Positions 13,444-26,800 of a DNA stretch of 56,196 nucleotides are shown here, piece by piece (the first letter of the stretch is position 1; the number at the start of each line of letters is the position of its first letter). Made by a program: the position numbers and the translations under genes. The notes beneath the pieces were generated by a model. The model made no database searches and was not told where the DNA came from. It saw only the letters and a program-made list of their open reading frames with translations. The stretch lies in the NCBI RefSeq assembly GCF_000150275.1, contig NW_002060951.1, forward strand, positions 3,154,518 through 3,210,713, written 5' to 3'. The DNA comes from Trichoplax adhaerens (lineage: Eukaryota > Placozoa > Uniplacotomia > Trichoplacea > Trichoplacidae).

Positions 13444-13740
13444 GGTGTACTGTACTGCTTTTTAACTAGTCGACTACCTCCTACCTGCTTTAAAATTCAT
13501 ACAGTATTTCATTCACTAGACATACTGTACAGTTGACAAGACAGGACACTTGCGTTAAGCTCCGCCCTCATACTGTACTGTACGGTACAGTAAAGTACAG
13601 TACTGCAGATCCGGTTTGGGTCATTGCTGTACGTACTGTACTGTACTGTACTGTACATTGAAGGTAAAAACTTAAAATCACAACTTCCTTGTACTGTACG
13701 TACAGTGCAGTACTGTACAGTATACTGTACAGTACAGTAA
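13444..13740. repeat. GTACTGTAC palindrome cluster between SGPL1 and PFDN1
   Basis: Overlapping TACTGTAC/GTACAGTA units, many forming the self-complementary core GTACTGTACAGTAC or its 10-bp extensions, are dense at 13571-13740. Scattered copies lie at 13444-13455 and 13520-13535. The cluster fills the 525-bp interval between the start codons of SGPL1 (minus, 13331) and PFDN1 (plus, 13857). Position suggests a shared bidirectional promoter element. The repeats are seen directly; the regulatory role is inferred. Confidence 0.8.
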
Positions 13741-13856
13741 TATAAAGTCGTTGCAATACAGTATTATAATAAATAAATATAATTAATTATTACAGTATTA
13801 TTATTATTATTATTACCCTTATTATAATATCTTCAAATTGCCAAGCATCTACTAAC

Positions 13857-15088
13857 ATGGCCGACGAAGAACTTAAAAAGGTATCATCTACTATGCTGAC
13901 TGCATTATTGTTGGAGATTTTTGAAAGTGATAAGCTATTCTTACCATACTGCAAATAAATGAAATGTTCAAATAAATGGCTTGCATGAACTTACCAAGCA
14001 AAAATTATCGGTGCAGTGCTACACTGCTATTCAGTGTACTACTTCATCGTTAGAAGGCACTTGAAAGTTTGACAGAATCAAAAGATGATAATTATTTTTG
14101 GTTAATGTTATGTATAAATGAATAACCAATAGTGAGCATATTACATTAATTACAATTATTTAAATACAAACTTAAGCAAGTAGAGGTTAAGTCATTACTA
14201 CCATATTTTTACGGAATCTAGATATGATAGTACACTGTCTAGCATGTATGATCAACTTGACGTTGCTATTGAAAGCGCATTACACATTATTGTGAGATAT
14301 AATGTAGGATCTACTCGACAATTGCTTACTGTGTGGTTGTTTTCAAAGGCCTTTCATGAGCTACAAGTCAAAGTAATTGATACAACGCAGCAAGTTAAAG
14401 TAACGGAAGCGAAAATTGATCAGCTTAAACGTGGTATCACCCGCGCCCGGTTAACTGATCAGGAGCTGAGCAATATACCGAAAGGAATCAAAACCTACGA
14501 AAATTTAGGCAGAATGTATGTGTAACATCAGGAACTTTTCAGATAAAATATGTGATCCATGGGCGATAATGCTAGTTACTATACTAACGTTATTGCACAC
14601 TGCTAATTCTTTACTTTATAAGCAGGAATTTGTCGGTATGAGACGTATAGTATTGAATAGCTTAGTACAATAACTGGAAAGAATATTGAAATACGAATAG
14701 GTTTAATATATACGCTGAAATTATTTCGCTTTTTATTATCCCTACGAAGATTCGTATCTCAATCTATCGAGGATATCAGAAAATCTTTAGCAGAACGGAT
14801 TAACGCCGCGAACGATAAAATTGAAAAATTGAATGCAAGTTAAAATATTTATGAGTATAAAATTTTGTAATATGGCTGACCTTTAGGGCTATGAATTACT
14901 TTCTCACAGTTATTTACTGTGTTATGATTATAATTGCCATGCTATTATGTTTTTACATTGTACGAGCATATTATTTTACAGTTAACCCTCTTCGTTTTCA
15001 ACTTTAGTTGAATAAAACTTTCCTGGAAAAAAGCTTGAAAGAAAGTGAAGATAACATCCGAGAAATGATTCAACACAGACGCAAATGA
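13857..15088 (+). CDS. PFDN1: prefoldin subunit 1
   Basis: Beta-type subunit of the hexameric prefoldin chaperone, which delivers nascent actin and tubulin to the CCT chaperonin in the cytosol. Exons: 13857-13880 (MADEELKK), 14349-14515 (AFHELQVKVIDTTQQVKV, then LTDQELSNIPKG and YENLGR), 14750-14834 (FVSQSIEDIRKSLAERI), 15008-15088 (LNKTFLEKSLKESEDNIREM, stop TGA). Product 118 residues against 122 in human. It is two coiled-coil helices around the beta-hairpin, collinear with the family over its whole length. Intron 3 must use a GC donor: exon 3 ends ...AAATTGAAT and is followed by GCAAGTTA; the only nearby GT donor would cause a frameshift and stop, while the GC site gives an ungapped match. 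Intron 2 changes the family's GRMF to GRIF. Its 3' end lies 58 bp from the end of the convergent minus-strand gene. Confidence 0.95.
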
Positions 15089-15146
15089 AGTTCGTTACGT
15101 TTGTTTGACATTCTATCCTACAAACATTTATTTATACTTGTTATAG

Positions 15147-16292
15147 TTAAGATGTCTTTACAACAACAGTATTCTTGTCTATATACCGGCTCATTAGAGC
15201 CTCAAGTTTACATAAACGTTCATGTTGGGTTCCATTATGTTAATTCACGTCACAAACTTTACATGCTTCGTACCATAACTTTGATAGCGGACAACGTTTC
15301 ATAATCTGCAATAATCAGGGTCAAGCAAAGTTATAGCTATTAATCTGGATTGAATTTGGTATATTGCCTAATTCAATCAGTTACAGAGTCTTCCAATAAA
15401 TGGAAACTTTTTATCTGTTTTGCTGAGAATCTCGTGCATGGAAGTCAGTTCTGGTTCTTCGAAACAGCGGTTTCATTTGAGATATTATATTGTAACAGCC
15501 CTTAGTATGAAGAGAGATTTATATAAACATGGTGTGTATACAGATCTTTCGGTTCCTATTACGAGTTTTACTGTAGCTGAATGTTCAAATATTGTACCAC
15601 TATGTACTGAAGATCAACCAAGTGCTGTATAAAGACTCACCAAAGCATCTGTATATAGGACAGCTATGATATTACATTTATAAGCTATTACTGTATTACG
15701 TAAGTTCAGCAATCTACATTCTGCATCATACATTGGGCGCGGTAATGTTACAACTGAAGTGTATAATTCTACAATCGTTGACATAGTTTCACCAGTTGCA
15801 ATTATTAGTAGACTAAATCGATACAGCTACGACAATTAACAATTAATTTAAGGGACGGGCATGATCAGATGAATACTGTTTAAATACTTACTGCAGTTTA
15901 TTTCTGTATTTTTGATTTAAATACTTGTTGTAGATGGGGTGTTAAGCATAAATTGGGTTTGCTTTCTTATCATTAATTTTATAGTAAGAGTATTGTAATA
16001 GTTTTAAAATTACTCATGATTGTTTTACAGCGCACTCCATTCTGCAGCTGATATAGGTAGGTTTTACTTGTTAGTTAGATTAGTTTCAGCATCGGCTTCA
16101 GATAACTTGTACTGTACGTATATTTATAAGAAGCAGCCGATTTCTGCTAAAATTTTGTTCGAGTAGTACATTTGAAATACATCTTTGCATTCACTTATAA
16201 TTATGAACAGTTGTTCTGTCTCTACAGTAAACAGTTATTTAAGTAATAGCTAAGCATACGCGAGAAATATCCGGTCAAAATTTTAGTCTTTT
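15147..16292 (-). CDS. unrecognised helical protein, tiny exons, 5' incomplete
   Basis: Ten exons join with matching phase: 16260-16292, 16181-16221, 16118-16146, 15892-15903, 15700-15812, 15641-15648, 15572-15624, 15408-15430, 15274-15305, 15147-15200 (stop TAA). Together they give about 132 residues. Segments read KTKILTGYFSQ, TEQLFIIISECKD, QKSAASYKYTNKL, ETMSTIVELYTSVVTLPRPM, DAECRLLNL, HLVDLQYIVVQYLNIQLQ, YETLSAIKVM, ALMSRYIDKNTVVVKTS. The pattern is amphipathic helix after helix and predicted soluble. I do not recognise the family. Exons of 8, 12, 23 and 29 nt make the model fragile, but every phase closes and the last exon ends in a stop, which is unlikely by chance. The 5' end should lie between 16.3 and 17.25 kb, just left of the palindrome cluster at 17259-17380. 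Plus-strand frames in the same place (15101-15304, 15420-15632) fit less well. Confidence 0.5.
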
Positions 16293-17258
16293 CTGTAATA
16301 CAGTATATTCAATATCGGGTTCAGGAATGTAATACGAGAGATGAAACTTTATTAGTTTATTGGAAAATAGCGCCATGGAGAATGAGCCGCGTACGAGAGA
16401 CATAGCATGTTAAGAGATTACGATAGCGTGGCATTCTTGATTGCTTATGTTGCTATCTGTAAATACTTTTTAAGAGATATGATATAAGGAGATGTATGTA
16501 CTAACAACACAAGTTACATGAATATGATGTATAATATAACTATGTAGATCATTCTGTCCCACGAAGAAATCCTAACCCACCCGCTTATAAATATTAGTTC
16601 GCCTTTATGCCTGCTAAGGACTAGTTCATAGGTGCAGTCCTCACCCACTATTGAGTGCGATTAGCGACTGAAATATCGCATAGTTATAATTGATGTAAAG
16701 TAAACAAGTACAAGAACATACGTGAAGCAGAAAGAGCGTGGATTCTACTAATAGTACGTGCATATAATGACCAGTCCCGTATTACTATACGTGTGTTGAT
16801 GAATTCCTGCTGATTGATATTGTACTGTACAGTGTACAGTCACCAAGTACTGTTCAAGATTATATTTTGCACGGCAAAGTGTGCTGGGCAAGCTACTTAA
16901 TAATATTTAACATGCTCAAATAAAGTATCATACTACACCGCCGTAGAATTATACTGCAGTAGCTTTGATAGGTATTTACATATTGCAGGTAAAGCATGTC
17001 TAAAGAAAGTACAAATACTTACTATACTGTACAAAAGCGTACCTCTGTTAGGAGCTTTGACTGCAACAGTTCACTGTTAATCCATCGTCAGTTTATGTAA
17101 AAGATAAGGCATAAGAAATTATAGATTTATTAAGCAGAATGAAATTATTTTGACGTTATGGTGTATGATTGTATATATTTTAAAGGCTTTAAACAACAAT
17201 TAATGCTACTGCTATAAATATCCTCTTGGTATAGTGTCTCAATCGCAATTGTTACAAC
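16293..17258. other. presumed 5' part of the minus-strand gene
   Basis: No exon here is firmly supported. Possible minus-strand pieces are an ATG with good context near 16376 (MALFSNKLIK), a 23-nt segment ending near 16648 with donor GTGAGG, and an 18-nt segment near 17045-17062. An isolated palindrome copy (TACTGTACAGTGTACAGT) sits near 16821-16840. I could not join these in phase. Confidence 0.3.
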
Positions 17259-17380
17259 GTACTGTATGTACTGTACAGTACTGTACTCTACAGTACAAGT
17301 GCAAATCGTATTGTGAGTGCTTGCGGGTATTGTACTGTACAGTACGTACTGTGTGTACTGTACTGTACAATGTACAGTAC
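17259..17380. repeat. GTACTGTAC palindrome cluster, 17.3 kb
   Basis: Dense overlapping TACTGTAC/GTACAGTAC units on both strands; the frames that run through it (17234-17512 plus, 17239-17469 minus) are repeat translations such as TVQYCT. No recognised start codon flanks it, but the unrecognised minus-strand gene ending at 15147 should start just to its left. FAM13 ends 500 bp to its right. Confidence 0.8.
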
Positions 17381-17883
17381 TTTGAAGGTACAGGTTTACC
17401 GTATCGTTGCAGTAATCGCCATATTACAGTAGCTAGACATGATAGTATTTTAATTAATTTTATTACCAATACAAAGATTTATACATTACTGTATCGATCA
17501 CTCATATTTTAATAAATATAATCCTTTTGATATTTTCTTCGACGACGGATAAAATGTGGGGATATAACAGCAATTGATTATAATTACGGATAGACTTCTA
17601 GTAACTACTAGCTATAGGATATATGCAATAAAGCAGATATTTTAGTCTTGTGTTAGGCAAGTCTTGACTAAGAGAGTATTAAACACTAACAAGTGGTATT
17701 AATTAATTTTAATTTAAACGAATAATATCTACTGTAAACTAGGCCACCCCAGCTACACTCTAGCATTAGCATGCAAATATGTTATAAAATTTTCTAGCTT
17801 TTAATACAGATGGTTTAAATATATCTATTTCAATAAAGATGCATCGCTATCGCAGATCCCATTTCGTATTAAGGGAGAATAAG

Positions 17884-20800
17884 TTAATTATTAACGGCAC
17901 TTTGAGTTTCATCAATCATTATTCGTAATTTCGTAATTTTGGCTTTCAGGAGCTGAAAGCAAAGATAGCGTAAGCATTTAATTATTATAATAATATAATT
18001 ATTAGAGTTTTATAAGAGAGTTATAAATAACTTGCAGTGAATTATCTATTACAATAAATTAACCAGAACTTAGGCTGTACATTTTAAGAATTTTGCCTAG
18101 TTATAGCATCAAAGCTGCATTTGCAGACCTTATATTCATGGTACTGTTGTGCCAGCGGGACTCGATCAAGCTTTGTCACTTTTCTGTAACGAAATAAGAG
18201 GCATGGATAGTAGCCATGCGGGAATATCACTAGGTAAGAAGAGTCTATGCCGTTTGTCATGTTGATACCGGTAAATCAATGTCAACTTACCTTCCGTTCT
18301 TGTCCGAGAAGCAATTTTCAAAATGTTTAAGTTCTTTCTGCAATAACTTCTTTTTCAATTTGCAAGCTCTTAGTTCTACTTGTGCTTCTGAACTGTATAA
18401 ATTATCATCAATGCTTAGTGCAGCTAAAATTTCTTATATTTCAAACATAACTACGATATTTATCAGTTTGCTCTGAAATGGGCATGTTCGTATAAGAGTG
18501 ATTGTATTTCTGCAGGGACATACTTAACTCAGTTAGCGTTGCTATTACTTACAGGCAAATGCTGCTAACATGAAAATTAGTTCTTTCATGACCGCTTGTT
18601 GATGAGATTGTAGCATCCATTAAGCCATCGGCGGGACACTCAGATCTCTAAACAGCAGTACCGTTACAGGGTTTAAGTATTCGAGCTACTCGAGAAATTA
18701 TTATTATGCAACTTGGTTTTAATAATGTTAAAGTATCGCATACTTAAAATTCGTAAATGAGTTTACCTTATTCGTAGAGGAATTGGTGTTACCTGATAAA
18801 AATAACATAATTGATTGACCGCTTACATGAATCTACTTACATCTTTAGGGTATACTGAATGTAAATTACGAAAATTGATGATGAAGTACCTCGATTGTGT
18901 CTTCTAGCTCACGAGCAGGTTAAAGATAGGTAATTTTTTACCCGATAATGTAGTAAAATATTAGATAATCAGAATATATATTATGATAAAAGATATTTAT
19001 AATCGGAATAAGAATAGATCATCCTTGATAAACGTACGTTAAATGGTCAATCTTATCACCGTATACCGGGACCTACGATAACATAATATTAGTTTCGTTA
19101 TACTGTGCACATAATTTTTTCGATGTTAACAAACAATATACGTGACGGGTGCTACCATGAAATCTATGCAACTGTATTGCATTAGGATAACGGTGATACT
19201 AGATTACTGGAAAGAATAAATACTGCTTCAGCTTTCTATACATGTTTATATAGATTGATGTATCAATTTTAGTTATTTATGGCGCTTCCAGTCCTTTAAG
19301 TCACTACCTATAATCATTTACAACCTAAAATGTTACGGTATGTATTATATTTAGTTCTACAGTCTTACTGTCTACATGTGTTCCATTTCAAAAGTATAAA
19401 TACCGTTAATTTCTGCTTCACTGTTAATTGTTTTACAATTAGTTGGCTAGGGGTACACGCATTGCAGTGCATAATGAAGTACCTATTTTCTTACTAAAGT
19501 GCATAGCGTTGATTTCTGATGGTTATTAGATCTACGTTACAATCCATCGAAACTTCATTGTGGAAAACTGTCACTATCTCTAAGTTAATTTTCGATGTGT
19601 ACTTTTGAAACATAACGTTATGAAAGGCTATATATAAACTGGCAATAACCTTATTTGTGAGCAATTTCTTCAATTTTCTGTATCTGTCATATATGGGCTT
19701 GGCAATTTCCTTATCTTCGGCAGAAAACTGCCTCGCGTATCATAAAATAAAGACTGTCATTCTTCTGATTATTTAAATCGATTAAGATAGCAACATGTCC
19801 TAAATATACAGCTACTGTTGAAGGTAACTTCACTACTCTAGTAGCCTCTCAAATGTAACGCTATAGAGTCTACCGGTTTTCCAAAGTGTGTTTCATATTT
19901 TAAGAGTATCTTTTGTAGTTGCAACTTCTCGTCTCGAATTTGCTTAGTGGACATTAACTGCAAATAGAAAATTATTACATGAATCAGTAGTTATAGTGGA
20001 CGGCATTAAGATAGTTGCTTTCACAACCATTACATGTGAACTGTGTTATTTCTGTCAGCAAAGCGATAGGACGTTAAACTAGTTAGCATGCAACGTTAAC
20101 AAATTCGTGATCTATGAGAATGGCAAAATTGTATACCCAAAGACAACTCAAGTTCCTTCTACTTCTAATTCACTCTCTAACTCTTACAGTACCCATGTGA
20201 TAAAAATTCAAGGCTGGGAGTGCTCATGCTATTAGTTAAAAGTGGATTAATATCATATTGGGGTATTATTCCGAAGGGGTGTTGGTAAGTTTGGCTGATA
20301 ATTGTAAACATGCAGCTGTAAGGCAACCCGTTTCGACATTGTTTACACACTAGAGACCCAAAAGTCTCAAGTGTACACATTCCATTCTAATAATTAACAT
20401 TTAAAAATTTTACATCTTAGGTCAGCATTGTATCACTCCGGTACCCTCATATTTGGGGGTAGTTTCCTATTGCTAACAATTGGGCTTGTCATAGTATAAT
20501 TAGTCCTCATAGTGAAGAGCAATAATTGTCAAGTTGACTATTCTTTGAATACTGCAACAACTTCGAACTTAAGAATGATACAGCCAGAGTTCTTTAATAG
20601 CTTGCATAATTTAAACTACTATTGCAAAGAGTCCAGAAACAGAGCACTTACATCTAAATCCGCTGGTCTGCCAGCTTCCTGCCTTTTTATTATAAGCAAA
20701 TCCAGCATATGTTCAACAAAGTTTCTTTTGCGTTGAGGATCTAAAATTCACAACGACAAAAATGCATTACAATTCCTAATCATCTTATTGACATAACGTC

Positions 20801-23800
20801 GCCAAATTCGAGTAAGACATAAAAATGCCGAATGAAGACTAGAAAGGAATTCCAGGTGAAGTCATATAAAATACAATCTAAGGAAATGTTAGCCAATTCT
20901 ATTACCAGACATTTTTGAAATTGCATTTCGGTAATTGCTTTGTACGAATACAATTTCATTGCAGTAGTTAAGCATGAATCTAACTAGCAGCTGCATGTTG
21001 AATACACGTCTTATATATGAATACGTGATACCTTGTTAGGCTACTGTACTGTATATAAACAAGGTAGCACCACATTTTAATACTGTAAAACATAAATATA
21101 TACATATACACCCAATTAATTATATCATAAATAGTACACATGAGTTACGTATATAGGTTTTAATAACGTTACTCAATACAGTGGCCAATCATCAATAACT
21201 ATTAAAAAGTTAAAATTGATAAATTACAAGCTCAGAGTTAAAGAGCCTTATATTTGATATCCTATTACTACGACAAGTTTCAGCGATTGTTTGATATTAC
21301 TTACATATTGCTAGTACAGCATAATATGTAGCAATTTATGGTTAGCAAGGTCGAAAAAGCAGGAAAATATCTAGTAATGATTAATAGATAGTACTGTGCA
21401 TGTCCTATTTCTACGGTACACGTATGTTCTTGTATTCTGTGATTGCGTTAAGTTGTATTAGTATAGACACAACTGCATATATTCATTTGCAATCTAGGTT
21501 CTGCATTACAATGTTGATATAACAAAGCATACTAATTTGTCTTCTCTACTACATTTCTAGGATTGTGTAATATGTGCAAATTATATATTTAATGCACAAC
21601 TGGGTGTGTGGATTCGGCTCGTATATGATAAAATTTATAAGGCACGTAAAGTATACAAAAACTGCTGCTCTTTTTAGATTAATAAAAAATACTCCAGTAT
21701 AGGAAGATCAAGGCTGCGAATGACCTACGAATATGTCAGTCGTGTTTCGAGAATTGATAACGCGTTCTATTTTAGTCAATTATAGACCATGATAGTAGGA
21801 CAAAATTTAGCATTCGAAAACTAGTATACGTGAAAGAGCAATTACATGACCATTGGTAGCTTATACGTAGAGGGTGAGTTTGTAGTAAGTGCAATATAGA
21901 TACAATACGCTCATAACACTGCTCACAAATTGAAACGCTAAAGTAAAGAAGATTCCTTAATTAAACCTTGATAAAATCAATCGAGCAAAATTTTTAGGTA
22001 GATCTGGCTGGTAGTAGGTGTACAAAAAGGGTTGTACTGCAACTGCATTGAGGAATTCATATAAGAATATTAAGATATTTATGAACGAATAACGTTCTTT
22101 ATAATGATCGTTGCATGTACACTATGCAAGATACTCCTGCGTAAGAACTATGACCAGCTACTAGTATAATAAACGATAAGTCTGTAATGCCCAATAGTAA
22201 CGCGCAACAACAATCACATTGTACAGTCTTAATATCAATTTCTATACTGAACAAAGTTCGTTCCCGTTTACACTCATTTAAAATAAGAGTGTCACTTTAC
22301 CTTTTAGTGCTTCCTTAATTAATTTCAATTCGAGTAGATGACTTCCCGAATTCTAATAGGACACAAAAGATTTTATAATGAAATCTAAGTTTAAGGGATT
22401 ATAAGCACATAATATATAGTACTTTCACTGTTTAATGTTATAACTTCAGAGAGAAGGCTCTTAAACGTACATTAAGATTTTTAATGAAGATTGCAGTAAG
22501 TTAATTATATATGTAGCTATCATTTTAATCAAAGTAAAGTCTCCCCATTGTTAAAAAAAATACCTAGACATTTCCAGCAGTTTATGCATAATTACAACGT
22601 CATTACAATAAAAAATCGTGAAAGCAAAATATCACCTGAGGCACACCCGCATCCTCATTGTCTTTAGTCACTTGATTGTTAATTCGCTCTAAGGCTTAGG
22701 TTATCAATAATATATTGCCACCTTTCATCGTACTGTTTCTAACATCCGCCAAATCGAAAATTTAATTTTCACCTACCTTTCAATCGTGCTATCATACATT
22801 CTACGTTCATGGCATTAACTTTGTCATACATACATCTTTAAGGACAAAAAGGGTTGATATGTTTATTACATACAGTATTAGAGATCTATATAATATAAGC
22901 GGCACTCGAATCGTTGAAAAGAATCGTAGATCTTGAAGTTTACTTTACTTTGCTTAAAATCATTTGGCGAAGATCTAATGAATATACCTACTTTGACCCT
23001 GAAGTGACTTTAGTAAATAAAATTGGGGTTACATGAGTAAGTAAGTACATTGCTTTTGGTAAACATTACAATCTGTTAGTATAAAGAATACCAAAAGGCT
23101 ATAAATATTGATTAAATAGAGTTGACTTATGAATGTCGCATATTAATTATCATATTTTGGAGTTTGTGATGCGCATACACCCATATATCAGCTGAATTAT
23201 CGTTAGCTTCATGTTAGCTAGCTATTTAATAATGATACTATTGATACACTACGCACATGAGCGTAATTATGAATAAATAAGATAATTCATAGAAATATTA
23301 ACTACGTGTTTACTATTCTAAACTTGAATTTGCTGGTATTAGCTAACCTAAACTTGTTTTGACAATAATATAATCGCAGCTTTAACAGTACAATAAATAT
23401 GTGACCGATTATAATTAGCAGCCATATTCACATAAGTTTCGAATAGTAAATAACAAGTATTTATTTTATCACGATAGAAGTACAAACTCTAATGGTTAAT
23501 GATAATACAAGATTTTATCATTCATCCTGCAGTGCGTTTATTTTCTTTCGCTAAACTATTCAGAAGCGCAACAGCCAACAAGTCGAAAGTGCGAAAGGCG
23601 TTTAGTAATGGATTCAAATCATGAATTGGGAAGTGTGTGTGCACAGCTCGAATAGTAAATGATGCCGCTATCAAGTATAAGAGGAGCGGCTAACAAACTG
23701 TGTTATGTAACCATTCATTATATAAATGTATATTCAAGTTTGCAGTTACTACTATGTAAAACTCACTACCGATATATGTTGACTACAGTAACTATACGCG

Positions 23801-26800
23801 TACACTAAGTACCGAAGTATAGCAATTTAGACTGTCCGCCTGAAATTAAAAATTTTATGGCATCGGTTTCTTTATATCATTTTTTATAGAAGTAATCCCA
23901 TACCTATTTTCGACCGCAGCGATTATTATATTTTCACTTAGTGAATCTTGCTGACCGGTAGAGGTATCTGGATAAAGATTGTCATTAAAGACGTTGTTAT
24001 TGCGGTGAAACATACAATTATTTCTTCGGCACTTCTGCAGTATACCGTAGGATAATCCTAATTTGCCAGCATCTTTTGAGGGAGTGTTTAGACTTTCGTT
24101 GATCTATGTAAGTATTTATAACAGCATGTTACACATAAGTACGAGTATATGTATGTTCTGCAACGGTCACAAATAGATCACTCTAATAATGCTGTATATA
24201 TAGCGCGAATTCCTTAGGATATTAGGATACTGTACTTCATAAATGAAGAACTGGCGTGTTAATAAAAAAATATAATTGTTTGTATGTCAGATTTAAATAG
24301 TAAAAGATATTTTAACTAATAGAATCGTGTTATTATACAGAGCTACATATAGTAGTACAACATTATTAGGGCTTTGATCATACGATATTAGTTAACGGAC
24401 TATAATCGTACATTCTAATTCAATTGTTAATATTCGTATAAGCTAGCTATAGGAAAGGCATCAAGCTGTTGATATGACCTCTTTGTTCTTCAACGTTTCA
24501 GCCCTTATGATTTGAGAGATATCACATCCATCATCTTCATTAGGTATGTGGCTATCTTGTTTCTGCATTTGAAGTAGATGTCGATTGTCAAATTCGATTT
24601 ATTTTCTGTAGACGTACTAAGAAGAAATCGTTGTAACGCGTTCAGGAGCATATGCAGCGATAAGCTTACCAATCGTTTACTGTACTTGCGTAAAATAGAA
24701 TCCCAGTGCACACCCGTTTATGAAAAGAGTAGAAAATTATCCACTGAGCGTTACAAGGGATAGAATTTTACTTTCAAACCTTGTAAAATTTGGTAATCGC
24801 CGCTTTTGATGGTGAGTAGCTCTTCCCAATGTCAGCTGTATAAAATATAGTAGATGCACCTTATTTAGTTACTGGCCCTAGCACACAATTACCTTGACGA
24901 TAGTTAGTATGGATATTTAAGACATCATAATAAGGAATAAAACCGATGTTAATGGATATGGAATTGCTTGGTGGATTTGTACAAACATATGACCAATTAA
25001 AGCAGTCTTGGCTACAGATTGAGGCGCCGGCACATTGATGCTCTCCATCCGGCTATCGGCTTTGGTTGTACAACTTAATCTTATAATGCTGTTTTGTTTC
25101 TTAATTTTAATAATTAGATAAAATAATACATTTTCAGTGGAATATTAAACACAGGAATAATCCGTTGTTCAAGAGTTTGTCATACAATGATCATGCGAAT
25201 CTCAAATTAAATTTAATAGAAGATTAACTTTTAAGTTGCTCACAGTTGCTTCATTTGGCCTGTCTAAATATTTCGGAACATGAGACGAATTTAAACTATC
25301 TTGGTTTCTATTAAATCGGATCATAATAGTCAATCTCGAATATTTACTAAAATGGTAGCATAAACAATGAGCATTGCTAGTAAGACCTTTTAAAACTTAC
25401 TGTAAATTGTTAGTTCTCATGTCTGAACGTTCTAACTCGCTGTCATCTTGAATATTTCAAAAATAACAGTAAAATTTTTAGGAAAGAAGTTTCCGTAATC
25501 GTTCTATCCAATGATTTCTTAATATTTCATGTTAATTGACTGATAGAACACGTTTCTTTCTCTAAGCTCGGGCTTACCTTTAATGTTTACCTAGAAATTC
25601 GTAATTTGATTTTTAAGTAGTAAAAGGGAATAAAACATAAAAATCTTACCGATGATCATCAAAATTGTAAAGTCCTATGTAACTAACCGTTTCTAACGCT
25701 GGTTGCGCATATAAATATGTATCAATGCATTCGCGAATTGCCATTTCAAGGTCGTTTCTTATACGAATACCTACAACTAAGGAGGAACTACTACAATTGG
25801 AATGTCCGCTAGAAACGGAAATAAGGTAAAGTTAGACATTTATTGCAACTCATATTGATACGTTTTTTACAGTTAGCTATGTTGTGATCTTAGTAACTTA
25901 GGTAAAAGCAATCTAATAGAAAGGTACGCACGCTGCTATAAAAGATGCTTTACGATATTTTCTTCATGCTAATGTGATTGTAATCAAACGCAGCGGCTGT
26001 GCTAGATATTGAACAAGAAATCTGCGTGAACTTTTACCAGTAACTACATAAAAGCGGCTTACTTAAAAAATTGAAATTTTAATGGATACTAAGTATGGGC
26101 CCCTTGTAATGTAAACAGTTAGCGGATAAATCTACCCGCTAAGCAAGGGCTATTGCCGATCATCTTATGTGTAAGTCTGATAGAAATCAGAGTGTTTTTC
26201 GGCTTACAGTGCGTAAAGCAGTTGAAATAATACAATATGCTTAAATCTTTAGTGAGGCTTGGGTGAAGCATTTGAGATTATTGTCGATAATCGTTTATTG
26301 GAATATTATATGGCAATGTAATAGTGCTCATCTATTAATTGGTGAAGTGGGTGTGGCTGCTACTGTACGAGCAGGTTTTTTGTGAGTATGAAGATCTACG
26401 GATATTAGATTTATAACTTCTACTTTGAGACACATTTGAAATACATAGCTACACTGTAATAACATTCTAAGACATATCGATTTCGGAATACCTTTCACTC
26501 AGTGATAGAAAAGGTGTAAAGCCATCCGAAACGTAGGACCTATTATCAAAACCTTTAATTAGTATTAGGATCGAAACTTCGCTTAGCTTGTCCTTGAAGA
26601 TTACGTAAACAGATACGCTTAGTAGTAAATAATGAAATTATAGCTGTGCAAAATATTCTGTAGGGGTTAACGTATCTTAAATAGATTATGATTACGATAT
26701 CGAGCAGTTGCAAAAACTGAACATCTAATTAGTGACAAAAAAGTAGGCATAACTTATCAATGATGATTTCGAATTAAAAATGAGAAATGAAATAGCTTAA

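Noticed and set aside
15101-15632. Plus-strand frames at 15101-15304 and 15420-15632 as a two-exon gene after PFDN1
   Set aside because: No recognisable protein and poor donor; the minus-strand chain of ten exons in the same interval closes in phase and ends in a stop.
18757-18782. 26-nt segment with good splice sites reading VTPIPLRI
   Set aside because: Including it breaks the phase between FAM13 exons 19650-19731 and 18553-18647.
20177-20736. Minus frame 20177-20380 and plus frame 20512-20736
   Set aside because: The first falls in an intron between FAM13 exons that already join in phase; the second is antisense to FAM13 exon 20652-20740.
26500-26548. Possible FAM13 exon reading SDGFTPFLSLSE
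   Set aside because: Its phase fits neither neighbour, while exons 26883-26992 and 25650-25770 join directly in phase.
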